Assembly (NCBI GenBank): GCA_036927565.1
Contig: JAYESD010000005.1
Location: 154,462,023 to 154,526,022 of the forward strand
Length of the DNA stretch: 64,000 bases
Origin: Tuctoria greenei
Taxonomy: Eukaryota; Streptophyta; Magnoliopsida; Poales; Poaceae
Direction: 5' to 3'
A program made the position numbers and the translations under genes. The first letter of the stretch is position 1, and each line of letters opens with the position of its first letter. Under the pieces are notes generated by a model. That model did not search any database and was not told where the DNA came from. It saw only the letters and a list, made by a program, of their open reading frames with translations. Of this stretch, positions 42,647-52,585 are shown one piece after another.

Positions 42647-43495
42647 ATGGCCCGCACCAAGACAACCCCCCGTAAGTCGACCGGTGGACTTGTGCCCCCG
42701 CGTAGGTTGGCCAGTCGCTCTCCGGCCGTCGACCCCCGTCACCCCGTGGTGATCCGTTCTGACGGCAGAGCCGCAGGACAACTGCGTCACCATCTCCGTG
42801 CCCTACTCTGCGAGGCTGGCTACCGTCACCACAGCCTCTCGCTCTCCTACCACACCACTGGAGTGCAGCGCCCCGGCAGGAAGGAGTGGAGCTGCAAGAT
42901 CTATATCTACTATGGTGATGAGTTGGTGAAGACCCATAGCAGTCCTGCTTGGAGGAGCTCCCGCCGATCTGCGGAGCAGGATGCTAGCTGGGAAGCAGCC
43001 ACTTTTTGGAGCCAAGCCCGCCGTTTCCGTCTAGAGGACACGGTGCACGCCTTCGTCCCGCAGCGTCCCAGTGGCACTGCGCGCTTCGTCTCCAGGCACG
43101 TGGAGGGACCCCTGGACCTCCCGCAGTCTCGTCAGACTGTTGACGACGTGGTCCAGCTCAGTGCCCGACTTCAGAGGGCGCAACAGGAGATTCAGGATGG
43201 GCGTGACCTCGCCCAGTGCCACGAGGCGATAATCAGGAGGTATCGTCGGATCACCGACGAGGACCCGGACGACTACGCGTCCGACACCCCGACGTGGACC
43301 CCAGACTCTCCAGACCGTCGCAACGGTCAGCGTGAGTCGTCTTCTGAGGAGTCCTCTGACGAGGAGCCTTCCAGTGTGGCGTCTACCGCACCACCACCGC
43401 CTGCTGCCTCACCACCCCAGAACCCCGAGGACCCCGACGACGACGACGACGACGACGACGAGGACCCGGATGAGTTCCCGCTCGACGACGAGTAG
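42647..43495 (+). CDS. Extra protein with histone H3-like N-terminal tail
   Basis: 282 codons, open and on the same strand as gag, with TAG at 43493-43495. After Met the protein reads ARTKTTPRKSTGGLVPPRR. It equals histone H3 at A1, R2, T3, K4, T6, R8, K9, S10, T11, G12, G13, P16, L20 and A21 (14 of 21). No histone fold follows. Residues about 40-130 are a basic, Trp- and Arg-containing segment (SCKIYIYYGDELVKTHSS), residues 165-205 are probably helical, and the C-terminus is acidic with eight consecutive Asp. The ATG is preceded by an acceptor-like CTGTAG. GC content is much higher than in the flanks. X lacks the gene. Function is unknown; mimicry of the H3 tail is my inference. Confidence 0.8.
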   Translation: MARTKTTPRKSTGGLVPPRRLASRSPAVDPRHPVVIRSDGRAAGQLRHHLRALLCEAGYRHHSLSLSYHTTGVQRPGRKEWSCKIYIYYGDELVKTHSSPAWRSSRRSAEQDASWEAATFWSQARRFRLEDTVHAFVPQRPSGTARFVSRHVEGPLDLPQSRQTVDDVVQLSARLQRAQQEIQDGRDLAQCHEAIIRRYRRITDEDPDDYASDTPTWTPDSPDRRNGQRESSSEESSDEEPSSVASTAPPPPAASPPQNPEDPDDDDDDDDEDPDEFPLDDE

Positions 43496-43804
43496 TCCTC
43501 GACCTATGCCACGACTCAAGGATAGGCACACCCCCATTAGTTAAATAAGAGCGACGTAGACATACTTGTGTGACCTTGAGTTGTGTTACTTCTTTTAGGA
43601 TTTTTGTCAATCTTGTTTGGTGCTTGTTTGAGTGTTGTGTGCTTAGTAGAGAGTTGTGGAATGCTTCGGCAATTGTCCACATCCTCATAATATAGGTCTA
43701 TATTAATAAAGGATTATTTAGTGTCACATACCTTGATGCATATAGTTGGGACGTTTCTTTCCAAATTCTAAATCCTTCTGTCCCCACCCTTCTTTCGCCA
43801 ACAG
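43496..43804 (+). other. Spacer between the H3-like gene and gag
   Basis: Not coding. The second half (from about 43620) aligns with the 250-base leader of X before its gag, including CTTGATGCATATAGTTG. It ends CCCTTCTTTCGCCAACAG, a good 3' splice-site pattern, right before the gag ATG. Confidence 0.65.
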
Positions 43805-46800
43805 ATGGTGAGAACTCGTGACCAGCGGGATGCCAACAATGAGGAGGAGCGCAATGAAGTACCTCAGAACAACCAGGGACACGCTCATGGAGCTATCAAT
43901 ATTGAACAACTGTTAGCTATGCAGAACCAGCTCATGCAGACCATGATACAAACCATGGGACAGCTGCAAGGTGGCAACAACAATCAGCCTCATATACCGC
44001 CCCCACCACCACCCCCGCCACATCACAACCGATTGGGAGAGTTCATGAGGACCAGACCGCCCACCTTTGCGCAAGCCACAGACCCAATGGAAGCTGATGA
44101 TTGGCTGAAGTTCGTTGAAAAGAAACTTGCTATTGTCCAGTGCACTGATAGGGAGAAGGTTCTCTTTGCATCACATCAACTAGATGGAGCAGCCGCCGAC
44201 TGGTGGGAAGCTCTTTGCAACGCTCATGATAATCAGGAGACAATCACTTGGGCTGAGTTTAGACAGATTTTTCATTCCCACTATGTACCTGAAGGAGTTA
44301 TGATACTGAGAAGACAAGATTTTGAAAATCTCAGGCAAGGAAGGATGAGCGTGAGTGAGTATCTCAACAAATTCACTCAATTATCAAGATATGCTCCAGA
44401 AGACATCAAAACTGATAGTAGGAAGCAGTATCTGTTTATGAGGGGTCTCAACAATGAAATTCAAGTCCAGTTACTCAATACTAATTATCCAAACTTCCAA
44501 AAGCTGGTTGACAAGGCTATTGTGGTTGAGAACAAGATTCGTGAGATGGAGCAAGACAACAAAAGGAAGATGTCACATCATGGACCGCAGCAAGGAAGCA
44601 ATGTTCGCCCCCGCTATGCACCACCTACTGCACCACACTACAACCCATCTGCTCCTGCATACCGCGCTGCTTATCCGCCCCGCCCAAATCAGCCACCGCA
44701 GCAACGCCCCGCCATGCAAGCGCCTCACAATCCTGTGCCACCTGCGCCGCGTCCTAACATGGCGGCAAATGCTCAAAACCAGTTGCGCCCAAACTTCCCT
44801 AATGCTACGGGTGGTAAGACATGCTATGCGTGTGGAGAACCCGGACACTTTGCAAGTCAATGCCCCAAGAGAAACTATGGACCTATGAACAATGCACCAA
44901 GGCCAAATAACCCGCGACCAAATGGAGGAGCACCACAAGGCAACCGTGGACAGCAGAATTTTGCTCGTGGCAATGTGAATCATGTCTCTACTGAGGAAGC
45001 CCAGCAAGCTGATGACATCGTGATTGGTATGTTTCTCGCCAACTCCAACCCCGCGACTGTTTTATTTGATTCAGGAGCATCTCATACATTCATCTCATCA
45101 AAGTATGTTGCCAAGTACAATTTGCCTATATCTCATATGAAGCAAACTATGCTAGTAAGTTCTCCTGGCGGAGAGATGAGGACAAATATAGTATGTCCGA
45201 AAGTAAGCATTAAAATAAGGGGGGTAGACTTTCTCGCAAACCTCATAGTCTTGGACTCCCAAGGAATAGACATAATACTTGGAATGGACTGGTTGAGCAA
45301 GCATAATGGAGTCATTCAATGCGCCGAGAGGATTGTGCAGTTGACAAGTGAACATGGTACACGCATTGAAGTTGAAGCAGCCCAACCTGCAAGAGAGAAA
45401 GCAATGCTGAATCACGTGGAAGAAGTGACATTGGAAAGCATTCCGATCATTCGCGAGTACCCGAATGTGTTTCCAGATGAGTTGCCAGGTATGCCACCTG
45501 ATCGTGACATAGAATTCGCCATTGAGTTGATACCCGGAACTGCACCTATAGCTAAGAGGCCGTATAGGATGCCTCCTAAGGAATTAGCAGAGCTCAAGAA
45601 GCAAATTCAAGAGCAGCTAGAGAAGGGTTTAATACGCCCAAGTTCATCCCCGTGGGGAGCCCCAGTGCTCTTCATAGATAAGAAGGATGGAACCCAGAGG
45701 ATGTGTGTGGACTATAGGTCTCTCAACGAAGTGACAATTAAGAACAAGTACTCACTGCCCCGTATAGAGGATTTGTTCGACCAAATGAAGGGTGCCTGTA
45801 TCTTCTCCAAGATCGACTTGCGGTCAGGATACTTCCAAATGAAGATTAGACCATCGGATATACCCAAGACAGCGTTTCGGACACGATATGGATCTTATGA
45901 GTACACCGTCATGTCATTTGGATTGACAAACGCGCCTGCGTACTTTATGTATCTCATGAATAAGGTCTTCATGGAATATCTGGATAAGTTCGTTGTAGTG
46001 TTCATCGATGATATTATGATCTACTCGAAGGATGAGAAGGAACACGAGGAACACTTGAGGCTTACGCTGCAGAAATTGAGGGAGCATCAATTGTATGCCA
46101 AGTTCAGTAAATGTCAATTTTGGTTACGGGAAGTTTCTTTCTTAGGCCATATTATTTCCGGAGGAGGAGTATCAGTTGACCCAGGGAAAGTGAGAGATGT
46201 GCTTAAGTGGGAACCGCCACAGAATGTCAAGGAAATTCGGAGTTTCCTTGGAATGGCTGGATATTACCGCCGATTCATTAAGGATTTCTCCAAAATAGCC
46301 AAGCCTATGACCGAATTACTCATGAAGGGAAAGGCATTCCGATGGACTCAAGCTTGTCAGGATAGCTTTGAGGAGTTAAAGAAAAGGTTGACAACCGCGC
46401 CGGTGTTAGTATTACCGGACGTGAGTAAGAGTTTTGATATATATTGTGATGCATCAAGACAAGGATTAGGATGTGTGCTCATGCAAGAAGGCCAAGTGGT
46501 AGCTTATGCATCGAGGCAACTAAAGAAACATGAGTTGAATTATCCTACGCACGACCTTGAACTCGCAGCCGTGGTACATGCCTTGAAGATATGGAGACAC
46601 TATGTTTTTGGTCACCGATGTGAGATTTATACGGATCACAAGAGTCTCAAGTACATATTTACGCAAATGGATCTGAATCTGAGGCAACGCCGATGGTTGG
46701 AGCTTATCAAGGATTATGACATGGGAATCAACTATCACCAAGGGAAGGCCAATGTAGTGGCCGATGCTTTGAGCCGAAAAGGAGTAAATCATCAACTCAC

Positions 46801-48118
46801 AGTTCGAGAACTGCCATCCGAGTTATGTAAGGAGTTTGAACAGTTGAACCTTGGATTCATAAATGAGATGGGAACGATGGAAGTCAACCCAACATTAGAG
46901 CAGGAAATACGGGAAGGACAGACAAAGGACAAGGAAATACAGGAAATCAAGGAAAGGACCCAAGAAGGAAAAGAATTCAGATTTGATGAGGACATACAGG
47001 GTACCTTATGGCTTGGAAAGAGGATTGTGGTACCTAATGTCAGGCATATTCGTGAAACAATATTGAAGGAGGCACATGACTCTCCTTACGCAATTCATCC
47101 TGGCTGTACGAAAATGTACAAGGACTTAGAGACATGTTATTGGTGGGCCAGCATGAAAAAGGACATAGCCGAATATGTTGCACTTTGTGATGTGTGCCAA
47201 CGAGTTAAAGCTGAACATCAAAGGCCAGCCGGATTGTTACAACCTTTAAGGATCCCAGAGTGGAAGTGGGAAGAGATTGGTATGGACTTTATAGTTGGAT
47301 TACCGCGAACTCAGTCCGGCTATGATTCAATATGGGTTATTGTGGATCGATTGACAAAATCAGCTCACTTCATCCCTGTCAAGACCACATATACCACCGC
47401 GAAGCTAGCAGAATTGTATATGGAACATATTGTGTGCCGACATGGAGTACCGAAGAAGATAGTCTCGGATAGAGGTTCTCAATTTACCTCCAGATTTTGG
47501 CAGAAATTGCATGAAGCAATGGGAACAAGGCTAAACTTCAGTTCGGCGTATCACCCTCAAATAGATGGGCAAACCGAGAGGACCAACCAAATTTTGGAAG
47601 ACATGTTAAGAGCTTGTGCTTTAAAGCATGGGAAAAGTTGGGATAAAAGGTTGCCGTATGTTGAATTCTCGTACAACAATAGTTACCAAGCAAGTTCGAA
47701 AATGTCACCCTACGAAGCATTGTACGGAAGGAAGTGTAGGACTCCTTTGTTTTGGAATGAAACCGGAGAGAATCAAGTGTTTGGTCCAAATGTGTTACAA
47801 GATGCTGAAAGGCAAGTCCAAATAATACGGGAAAACTTAAAGGCTGCCCAGTCTCGACAAAAAGGTTATGCTGATAATAGGCGAAGGAGTTTGACTTTTG
47901 AAGTTGGGGATTTTGTATACCTCAAAGTGTCACCTATCAGAGGTCAGCGACGGTTTAACGTCAAAGGAAAACTAGCACCACGTTACATCGGACCATTTAA
48001 GATTCTGGACAAGCGAGGAGAGGTAGCTTATCGACTTGAGCTGCCGACGTATCTCTCCGATGTACACGACGTATTTCACGTCTCTCAACTCAAGAAGCGT
48101 CTCAGGGTACCGGAATAA
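43805..48118 (+). CDS. Gag-Pol polyprotein of E
   Basis: One open frame of 1437 codons. Gag (about 1-380) has the capsid-type domain (DDWLKFVEKKLAIVQC) and a CCHC knuckle CYACGEPGHFASQC at residue 340. The protease has DSGASH (D422). RT has CVDYRSLNE near 632 and FIDD (D735, D736). RNase H has YCDAS (D882) and TDHKSL (D944). The integrase zinc domain has HPGC near 1098 and CDVC (C1128, C1131), and the core has D1161, D1222 and E1258, a D,D35E spacing. All key catalytic residues are present. The frame ends at TAA (48116-48118) just before the chromodomain. Confidence 0.95.
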   Translation: MVRTRDQRDANNEEERNEVPQNNQGHAHGAINIEQLLAMQNQLMQTMIQTMGQLQGGNNNQPHIPPPPPPPPHHNRLGEFMRTRPPTFAQATDPMEADDWLKFVEKKLAIVQCTDREKVLFASHQLDGAAADWWEALCNAHDNQETITWAEFRQIFHSHYVPEGVMILRRQDFENLRQGRMSVSEYLNKFTQLSRYAPEDIKTDSRKQYLFMRGLNNEIQVQLLNTNYPNFQKLVDKAIVVENKIREMEQDNKRKMSHHGPQQGSNVRPRYAPPTAPHYNPSAPAYRAAYPPRPNQPPQQRPAMQAPHNPVPPAPRPNMAANAQNQLRPNFPNATGGKTCYACGEPGHFASQCPKRNYGPMNNAPRPNNPRPNGGAPQGNRGQQNFARGNVNHVSTEEAQQADDIVIGMFLANSNPATVLFDSGASHTFISSKYVAKYNLPISHMKQTMLVSSPGGEMRTNIVCPKVSIKIRGVDFLANLIVLDSQGIDIILGMDWLSKHNGVIQCAERIVQLTSEHGTRIEVEAAQPAREKAMLNHVEEVTLESIPIIREYPNVFPDELPGMPPDRDIEFAIELIPGTAPIAKRPYRMPPKELAELKKQIQEQLEKGLIRPSSSPWGAPVLFIDKKDGTQRMCVDYRSLNEVTIKNKYSLPRIEDLFDQMKGACIFSKIDLRSGYFQMKIRPSDIPKTAFRTRYGSYEYTVMSFGLTNAPAYFMYLMNKVFMEYLDKFVVVFIDDIMIYSKDEKEHEEHLRLTLQKLREHQLYAKFSKCQFWLREVSFLGHIISGGGVSVDPGKVRDVLKWEPPQNVKEIRSFLGMAGYYRRFIKDFSKIAKPMTELLMKGKAFRWTQACQDSFEELKKRLTTAPVLVLPDVSKSFDIYCDASRQGLGCVLMQEGQVVAYASRQLKKHELNYPTHDLELAAVVHALKIWRHYVFGHRCEIYTDHKSLKYIFTQMDLNLRQRRWLELIKDYDMGINYHQGKANVVADALSRKGVNHQLTVRELPSELCKEFEQLNLGFINEMGTMEVNPTLEQEIREGQTKDKEIQEIKERTQEGKEFRFDEDIQGTLWLGKRIVVPNVRHIRETILKEAHDSPYAIHPGCTKMYKDLETCYWWASMKKDIAEYVALCDVCQRVKAEHQRPAGLLQPLRIPEWKWEEIGMDFIVGLPRTQSGYDSIWVIVDRLTKSAHFIPVKTTYTTAKLAELYMEHIVCRHGVPKKIVSDRGSQFTSRFWQKLHEAMGTRLNFSSAYHPQIDGQTERTNQILEDMLRACALKHGKSWDKRLPYVEFSYNNSYQASSKMSPYEALYGRKCRTPLFWNETGENQVFGPNVLQDAERQVQIIRENLKAAQSRQKGYADNRRRSLTFEVGDFVYLKVSPIRGQRRFNVKGKLAPRYIGPFKILDKRGEVAYRLELPTYLSDVHDVFHVSQLKKRLRVPE

Positions 48119-48379
48119 CAAGTGCCGATGGACGAGTTAGAACTTCAAGAGGATTTGTCCTATGTCGAACAACCTATCAAGATTTTGGATATGAAGGAAA
48201 GGGTCACGAGAAATAAGAGGATCCGTTGGTGCAAAGTGCAATGGAAACACCATACAGAAGCCGAAGCTACATGGGAACGTGAAGAAGACCTGAAGGCAGA
48301 ATTCCCTCATCTTTTCTCCACGCTATCGAATCTCGAGGGCGAGATTCACTTTAAGGGGGGTAGGTTTGTAACACCCTAA
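48119..48379 (+). pseudogene. Chromodomain of E, cut off by one stop codon
   Basis: The same frame as Gag-Pol continues after the TAA: QVPMDELELQEDLSYVEQ, then IRWCKVQWKHHTEAEATWE, a Tekay-type chromodomain of about 55 residues. X reads VPVEQVPMEE across this point where E reads VPE-stop-QVPMDE, so a single codon is changed. Without readthrough the integrase of this copy lacks its chromatin-targeting module. Confidence 0.85.
48351..48366 (+). promoter_or_regulatory. Polypurine tract of E
   Basis: TTAAGGGGGGTAGGTT directly before the 3' LTR. Identical to that of X. Confidence 0.9.
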
Positions 48380-51257
48380 ATTTTCGCATCTTGCATTGCA
48401 TACATAATCATGCATTAACCATTAGTAGGATAAAAGAAAAATAATAAAACATGCATCTACAAATATGTGTAGCAAAAAGAAGAAAAAGAAAATAATAGTT
48501 ATAGCCTAAAACTTGTAATAGGGAATAAGTATAAAAAAAATAATAATAAAATATATATAAATGTATATAAATAATATATATAACAATATATGAAAATAAA
48601 TAAAATATTAATATTAATAATATACATTATAATAATAATAAATAATAAATATATCACATGAATAATATATATATAAAATATATATAATAAATTATATAAT
48701 AAAAAAGAGTATAAAAAAGGTAAAATAAATAAATATAAATTATAAAATAATAATAATACTAAATAAAAAAAAGAAAAAAAAGAAAAAAAAGGGGGGGGGG
48801 GGGGCAACCCGGCGGCCAGGCCAACCGGCCCAGCCGACCGAGCGGCCTCGCCCCAGCGCGCCCGCGCCCGGGCCCCACGCCACCCCGCCGCCTGCTCCCG
48901 GCCCACCCGGCCGAGCCGCCAGGCCGCCCCGCCCGTCCCCCCCCCCCCCCCCCCCCCCACTGACGCGACGCCCGCCGCAGTCCCCCCCCGCCTCGATCGC
49001 CTCCCCCGAGCCACTCCGCCCCGGACTCCCTCCCGCGTACGCGCGGATCCCACTCCCGCGCCGTACGCACCCGCCCCCGATTTTCCCGCTCCCGCCTCCG
49101 ATTTTTCCCGGTCCCGCCCGCCGTAACGCGCCCGCCTCCAATGCCGCGTATCCCGCGACCGCCCCGTACCGAGTCGGTACCGTCCTGCCGCCCCTATATT
49201 AAGGAACCGAAGCCCCACGATGCCGCCGCCAACCACGAAGGAAGCCGCCGGAACAGAGGAAAAAAAAGGGGAGTCCAGAGAGCTGCGCCCAGGGAAGAAA
49301 AAAAAAGAGAAAAAGAAGGGGAAGAATAGGAAGAAAAAGAGGAGGGCCCCACCGTTCGCCGGAGATCATCGCCGACATCGCGCCGCCGTCGTCGTGCCGC
49401 CGAAGGACTGCTGCGCCATCCACTTCGTCTACGCGTCGCATTTGTTCCGCGACCGTCAAGCCGTCAGATCTACGGTAGGACATGTTCCCGATGCAAATTT
49501 TAGCGATCATATTGAATCTGATAGGCGTAAATTGATTTTAGTTGCACCATAATTTTATTTTCAGCAGCATTAATCCACCCTAAAACCCCCGTAAACTCAT
49601 ATGAACACGTATGAACTACTCGCATCTAATTAATAAACAACTGTAGTAAATTAATTATTAAATTGTGCATGCATGCATGTCATTGCATGTTGATTATTTT
49701 GTGTGCATTATGTTGAATTGTATATGTTCTCTTGTATGTATGATCACGCGTAGAGGAACGTGCTCAAGAGGCTGCATACGAGGATTTCCAGAACCAAGAC
49801 TTCGAAGCGCTTGAGCAACCCCATCCACCGGAGCAAGGCAAGTGTCCTTGAAGCATATTGATCCTGTTTTCAAATAAATGTTTTGTTTGCGAACTTGCAT
49901 GCTTGTGTCAAATTGATGGGAATCCTATGGTAGGAAGTTTACTAGTTTTGTTTGACCACCCTTGTAAACTGGGATATAAGGTAGAGAGTCGGGAAGGGTT
50001 TTTACCTTTTTGCTTCGCTTAATTAATTGGGATGGCAAACAACACTACACATTTAGTTATGCACCAATGATATTCTGGTCAATGTGAACTGGTCAATACG
50101 ATGGGTGATCTAAGCAAGCATGGTTATGTGGATGGGTTGGTTGTTATGGTGGTTTGCTTGCCTTAGATCTAAGGACCGGTTCATGCGAGAATATGCCAGG
50201 TCAACAGTGCCACCACAAGGCCAAGTATGGGTGCGGCGTAGCTGAATAATTAGGAGCAATGCTAGTATTGTATGGACCATTGGATGGCGCGGGGAATGGG
50301 AGTCGAGGAGGACTGCCCTGGGATCCGCATGGCACACGAGGGGGCCCGTGGGTGGGAGAATAGAGATTCAAGCCTGCCGGTGAAACCTTAGTGGGCCCGT
50401 ACATACTAGTAGTCCCTTTTGAAAGGCTATTTTGTGATCTCTTGGCCACACACCTACGGAAGTGTGAGATGGCATAACGGAGGTTTCTTAGTCATCGAAA
50501 GGTGATGAAATCACAAACATGTGGGTAAAGTGGTACAACCTCTGCAGAGTGTTAAAAACTATCATGATAGCCGTGCTCCCGGTTATGAGCGCCTGGATGA
50601 CCTACATGATTAGAGTTGGAATTGGGATTTGGGATGGTTATGGTTGGTTAATGGTTATGATTGGTTTATGGTTATGGTTTGGTAATGGTTATGGTTTATG
50701 GATAGGGTCATGGATATGAAATTGAGTTATGGTAATTGGACATGGATAATGGTGATGTTGGCAATAATCGGATATGGTTTATATTTTGTTAATATGATGG
50801 TTATGATGGGATTTGTTTCACATAGACATAGTATAACGCTTTCCAAATGTTTTACTGTACTTTTCAGCACTTAGCCATTATTACATTCGTCGTTTGAATA
50901 AGCCACATGTCATACTTTCCACACTTGCTGAGTACGACATGTACTCACCCTTGCAATCCCCCCCAACAGCTACTGGAGACAATTGGGAGTACCCTGAGGA
51001 TCACGTGGAGTACTAGGTTGCGTACCGCCGTCAATTGCCTGTGGATTGGAGTCGTGTTGCTTAGTTTATTTTCTGCTGCAATTATTTAGAGTTTTATCAT
51101 TCGTGAACTATTGGATTATTGTAATAAAGTACTTATTTATTAGTTAAGACGTGGTTAAATTCTGTATATCGTTTGTGATGCAACCGTATATGTGTGATGA
51201 ACTTCCTGGGCACACATATGCGTTACGCTTGGTTCATATTCGGAACCGGGTGTCACA
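48367..51257 (+). repeat. 3' LTR of E
   Basis: TGTAACACCC to GGGTGTCACA, 2891 bp. Substitutions from the 5' LTR are few; most differences are in A/T repeats and C or G homopolymers. TATATTAA at 49195-49202, hairpin at 50929-50947. Confidence 0.95.
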
Positions 51258-51262
51258 CTAGG
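51258..51262 (+). repeat. Target-site duplication of E, right copy (CTAGG)
   Basis: Matches 39316-39320. The LTR of D continues after it. Confidence 0.94.
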
Positions 51263-51537
51263 ATGCTTGTGGCGGTGCTAGGGTTCAAGACTTCTTCAAA
51301 TGAGCCCGGGGGTCCCCCTTTTATAGGGGTCCCGAGCCCCTTCTGCTGACCTCAGCAGAAGGGCAGACTAGTCCGACCTCTGGATCCGGACTAGTCCGGC
51401 CTTATGGGACCACTGACCTCTGGTCAGTTCCTGACAACTGCCACACTGAGCGACAATCATCATGCTACCCGCCAAATTTCCAAATTCAAACGATCACTAG
51501 ACAACGGGTTAGTCCGGTCAACAAGTTCCTAACAAGT
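51263..51537 (-). mobile_element. Element D, inner LTR part
   Basis: Continuation of the D LTR after E. It holds a minus-strand TATA box TATAAAAG at 51318-51325 and CAGACTAGTCCGACC and CCGGACTAGTCCGGCC palindromes (51364-51402). It passes directly into the 3' end of a gag frame at about 51530, with no polypurine tract and no pol, so a large deletion is likely. Confidence 0.7.
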
Positions 51538-52585
51538 TCATACTTGTGTCTCATTGAGAGACCTCACTTGCGTCTCAAGAATCTTGTTAGCTTGTGTCAA
51601 ACTAACAAGTTCATCATTGAGCACAATTGTAGTGTTCTCAAGGTTTGAGCAAGTTTCCTTGCTCAAAGCGAGTTCACGCTTAAGTGCCTTGCTTCTTTCT
51701 CTTTCAAGCTCCAAGAGCTCCTCAACCTCTTGACATCTCTCCTTTTGTTGGATGAGCATGTCCTCTTGACAGTTGATCAGTTCTTCCTTCTCAAATATTT
51801 CCTTCGTTAACAATCTCGATCTCTTCAAAGTACTTTTACTCATGTCCTTAAGCATATGTTCATGTTCACTACTACTATCAAAATCATCATGAGAAGAAAT
51901 TGAAGTAGAGGATTTATATTTAACCTTCTTTCTTCCCTCCTTGGCCATGAGACATGTTGGCCTTGAAGTCTCCAAGTTGGGGAAGAGTTTGTTCTCCGTA
52001 GTTGTCTTCATCATAGCAATAGTTGCTATCTTCTCTTCTTCGTTGGAGGAGGATTCCTCATTTGCATCCCACGCCTTTCCAAGGTGGGCATGTCTGGATT
52101 GCTTCTTCTTCTTGAAGTACTTCTTTTCCTTGGACTTGCCCTCCTTCTTCTTCTTCTTGTTCTCTTCATGTGGACAATTCACAATAAAGTGGCCATACTC
52201 TCCACAATTGTAGCAAGCCCTCTTTGATCTTGTTTTGGGCTTGTCTTTGCTTCTCCTTTCACTTTGGTAGCTCCCCCTCCTCCTTCTAAACATCCTCTTA
52301 AAGTTGTTGATGAAAAGAGCCTCTTCCTCATCGGTATCGGGACTCTCTTCATCACTCTCTTCCTTTTCTTGTGATCTTGAGGATGTTGCCTTGAATGCAA
52401 CATATTTTTTCTTAGAGGAGGAAAGCTTTTGTAGATCATTGTAGAACATAGCTTCTTGCTCCATCATTTCATGGTTGATGTTCCTCCCTAGCACTTCTTC
52501 GGGAGTCATCTTGTGGAAGCCCGGGCTTTCACGAATTTATGAGCAAAGAGTGACATTTCAAGGCATGAATGCTCGAATCATCCTC
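51538..52585 (-). pseudogene. Element D gag, partial
   Basis: The minus-strand frame (to 52509) reads MTPEEVLGRNINHEM, then a basic/acidic stretch, a CCHC knuckle CYNCGEYGHFIVNC (about 52170-52215), lysine-rich KKKKKEGKSKEKKY, and a coiled coil (EELLELERERSKALKREL) to the end at 51538. This is the Ty1 Sirevirus type of Gag. Upstream of 52509 two stops occur, and the frame is cut at 52585 by element F. Downstream it runs into LTR sequence, with no pol. Confidence 0.85.

Larger units (their letters stand above)
39321..51257 (+). mobile_element. Element E, nearly intact Tekay-type chromovirus with extra gene
   Basis: An 11.9-kb complete insertion with a CTAGG duplication: 5' LTR (2913 bp), tRNA-Met primer site, an extra 282-codon gene, a 1437-codon Gag-Pol, chromodomain, polypurine tract and 3' LTR (2891 bp). 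The LTRs look about 99 percent identical by eye apart from homopolymer length, so it is among the youngest insertions here. The only obvious coding lesion is one TAA between integrase and chromodomain. Confidence 0.96.

Noticed and set aside
42647..43495. A true histone H3 gene
   Set aside because: Only the first 21 residues resemble H3. The histone fold is absent and the C-terminus is acidic.
38614..52585. D as a complete solo LTR
   Set aside because: A gag frame with CCHC knuckle adjoins it in matching orientation, so it is a deleted element and not a solo LTR.
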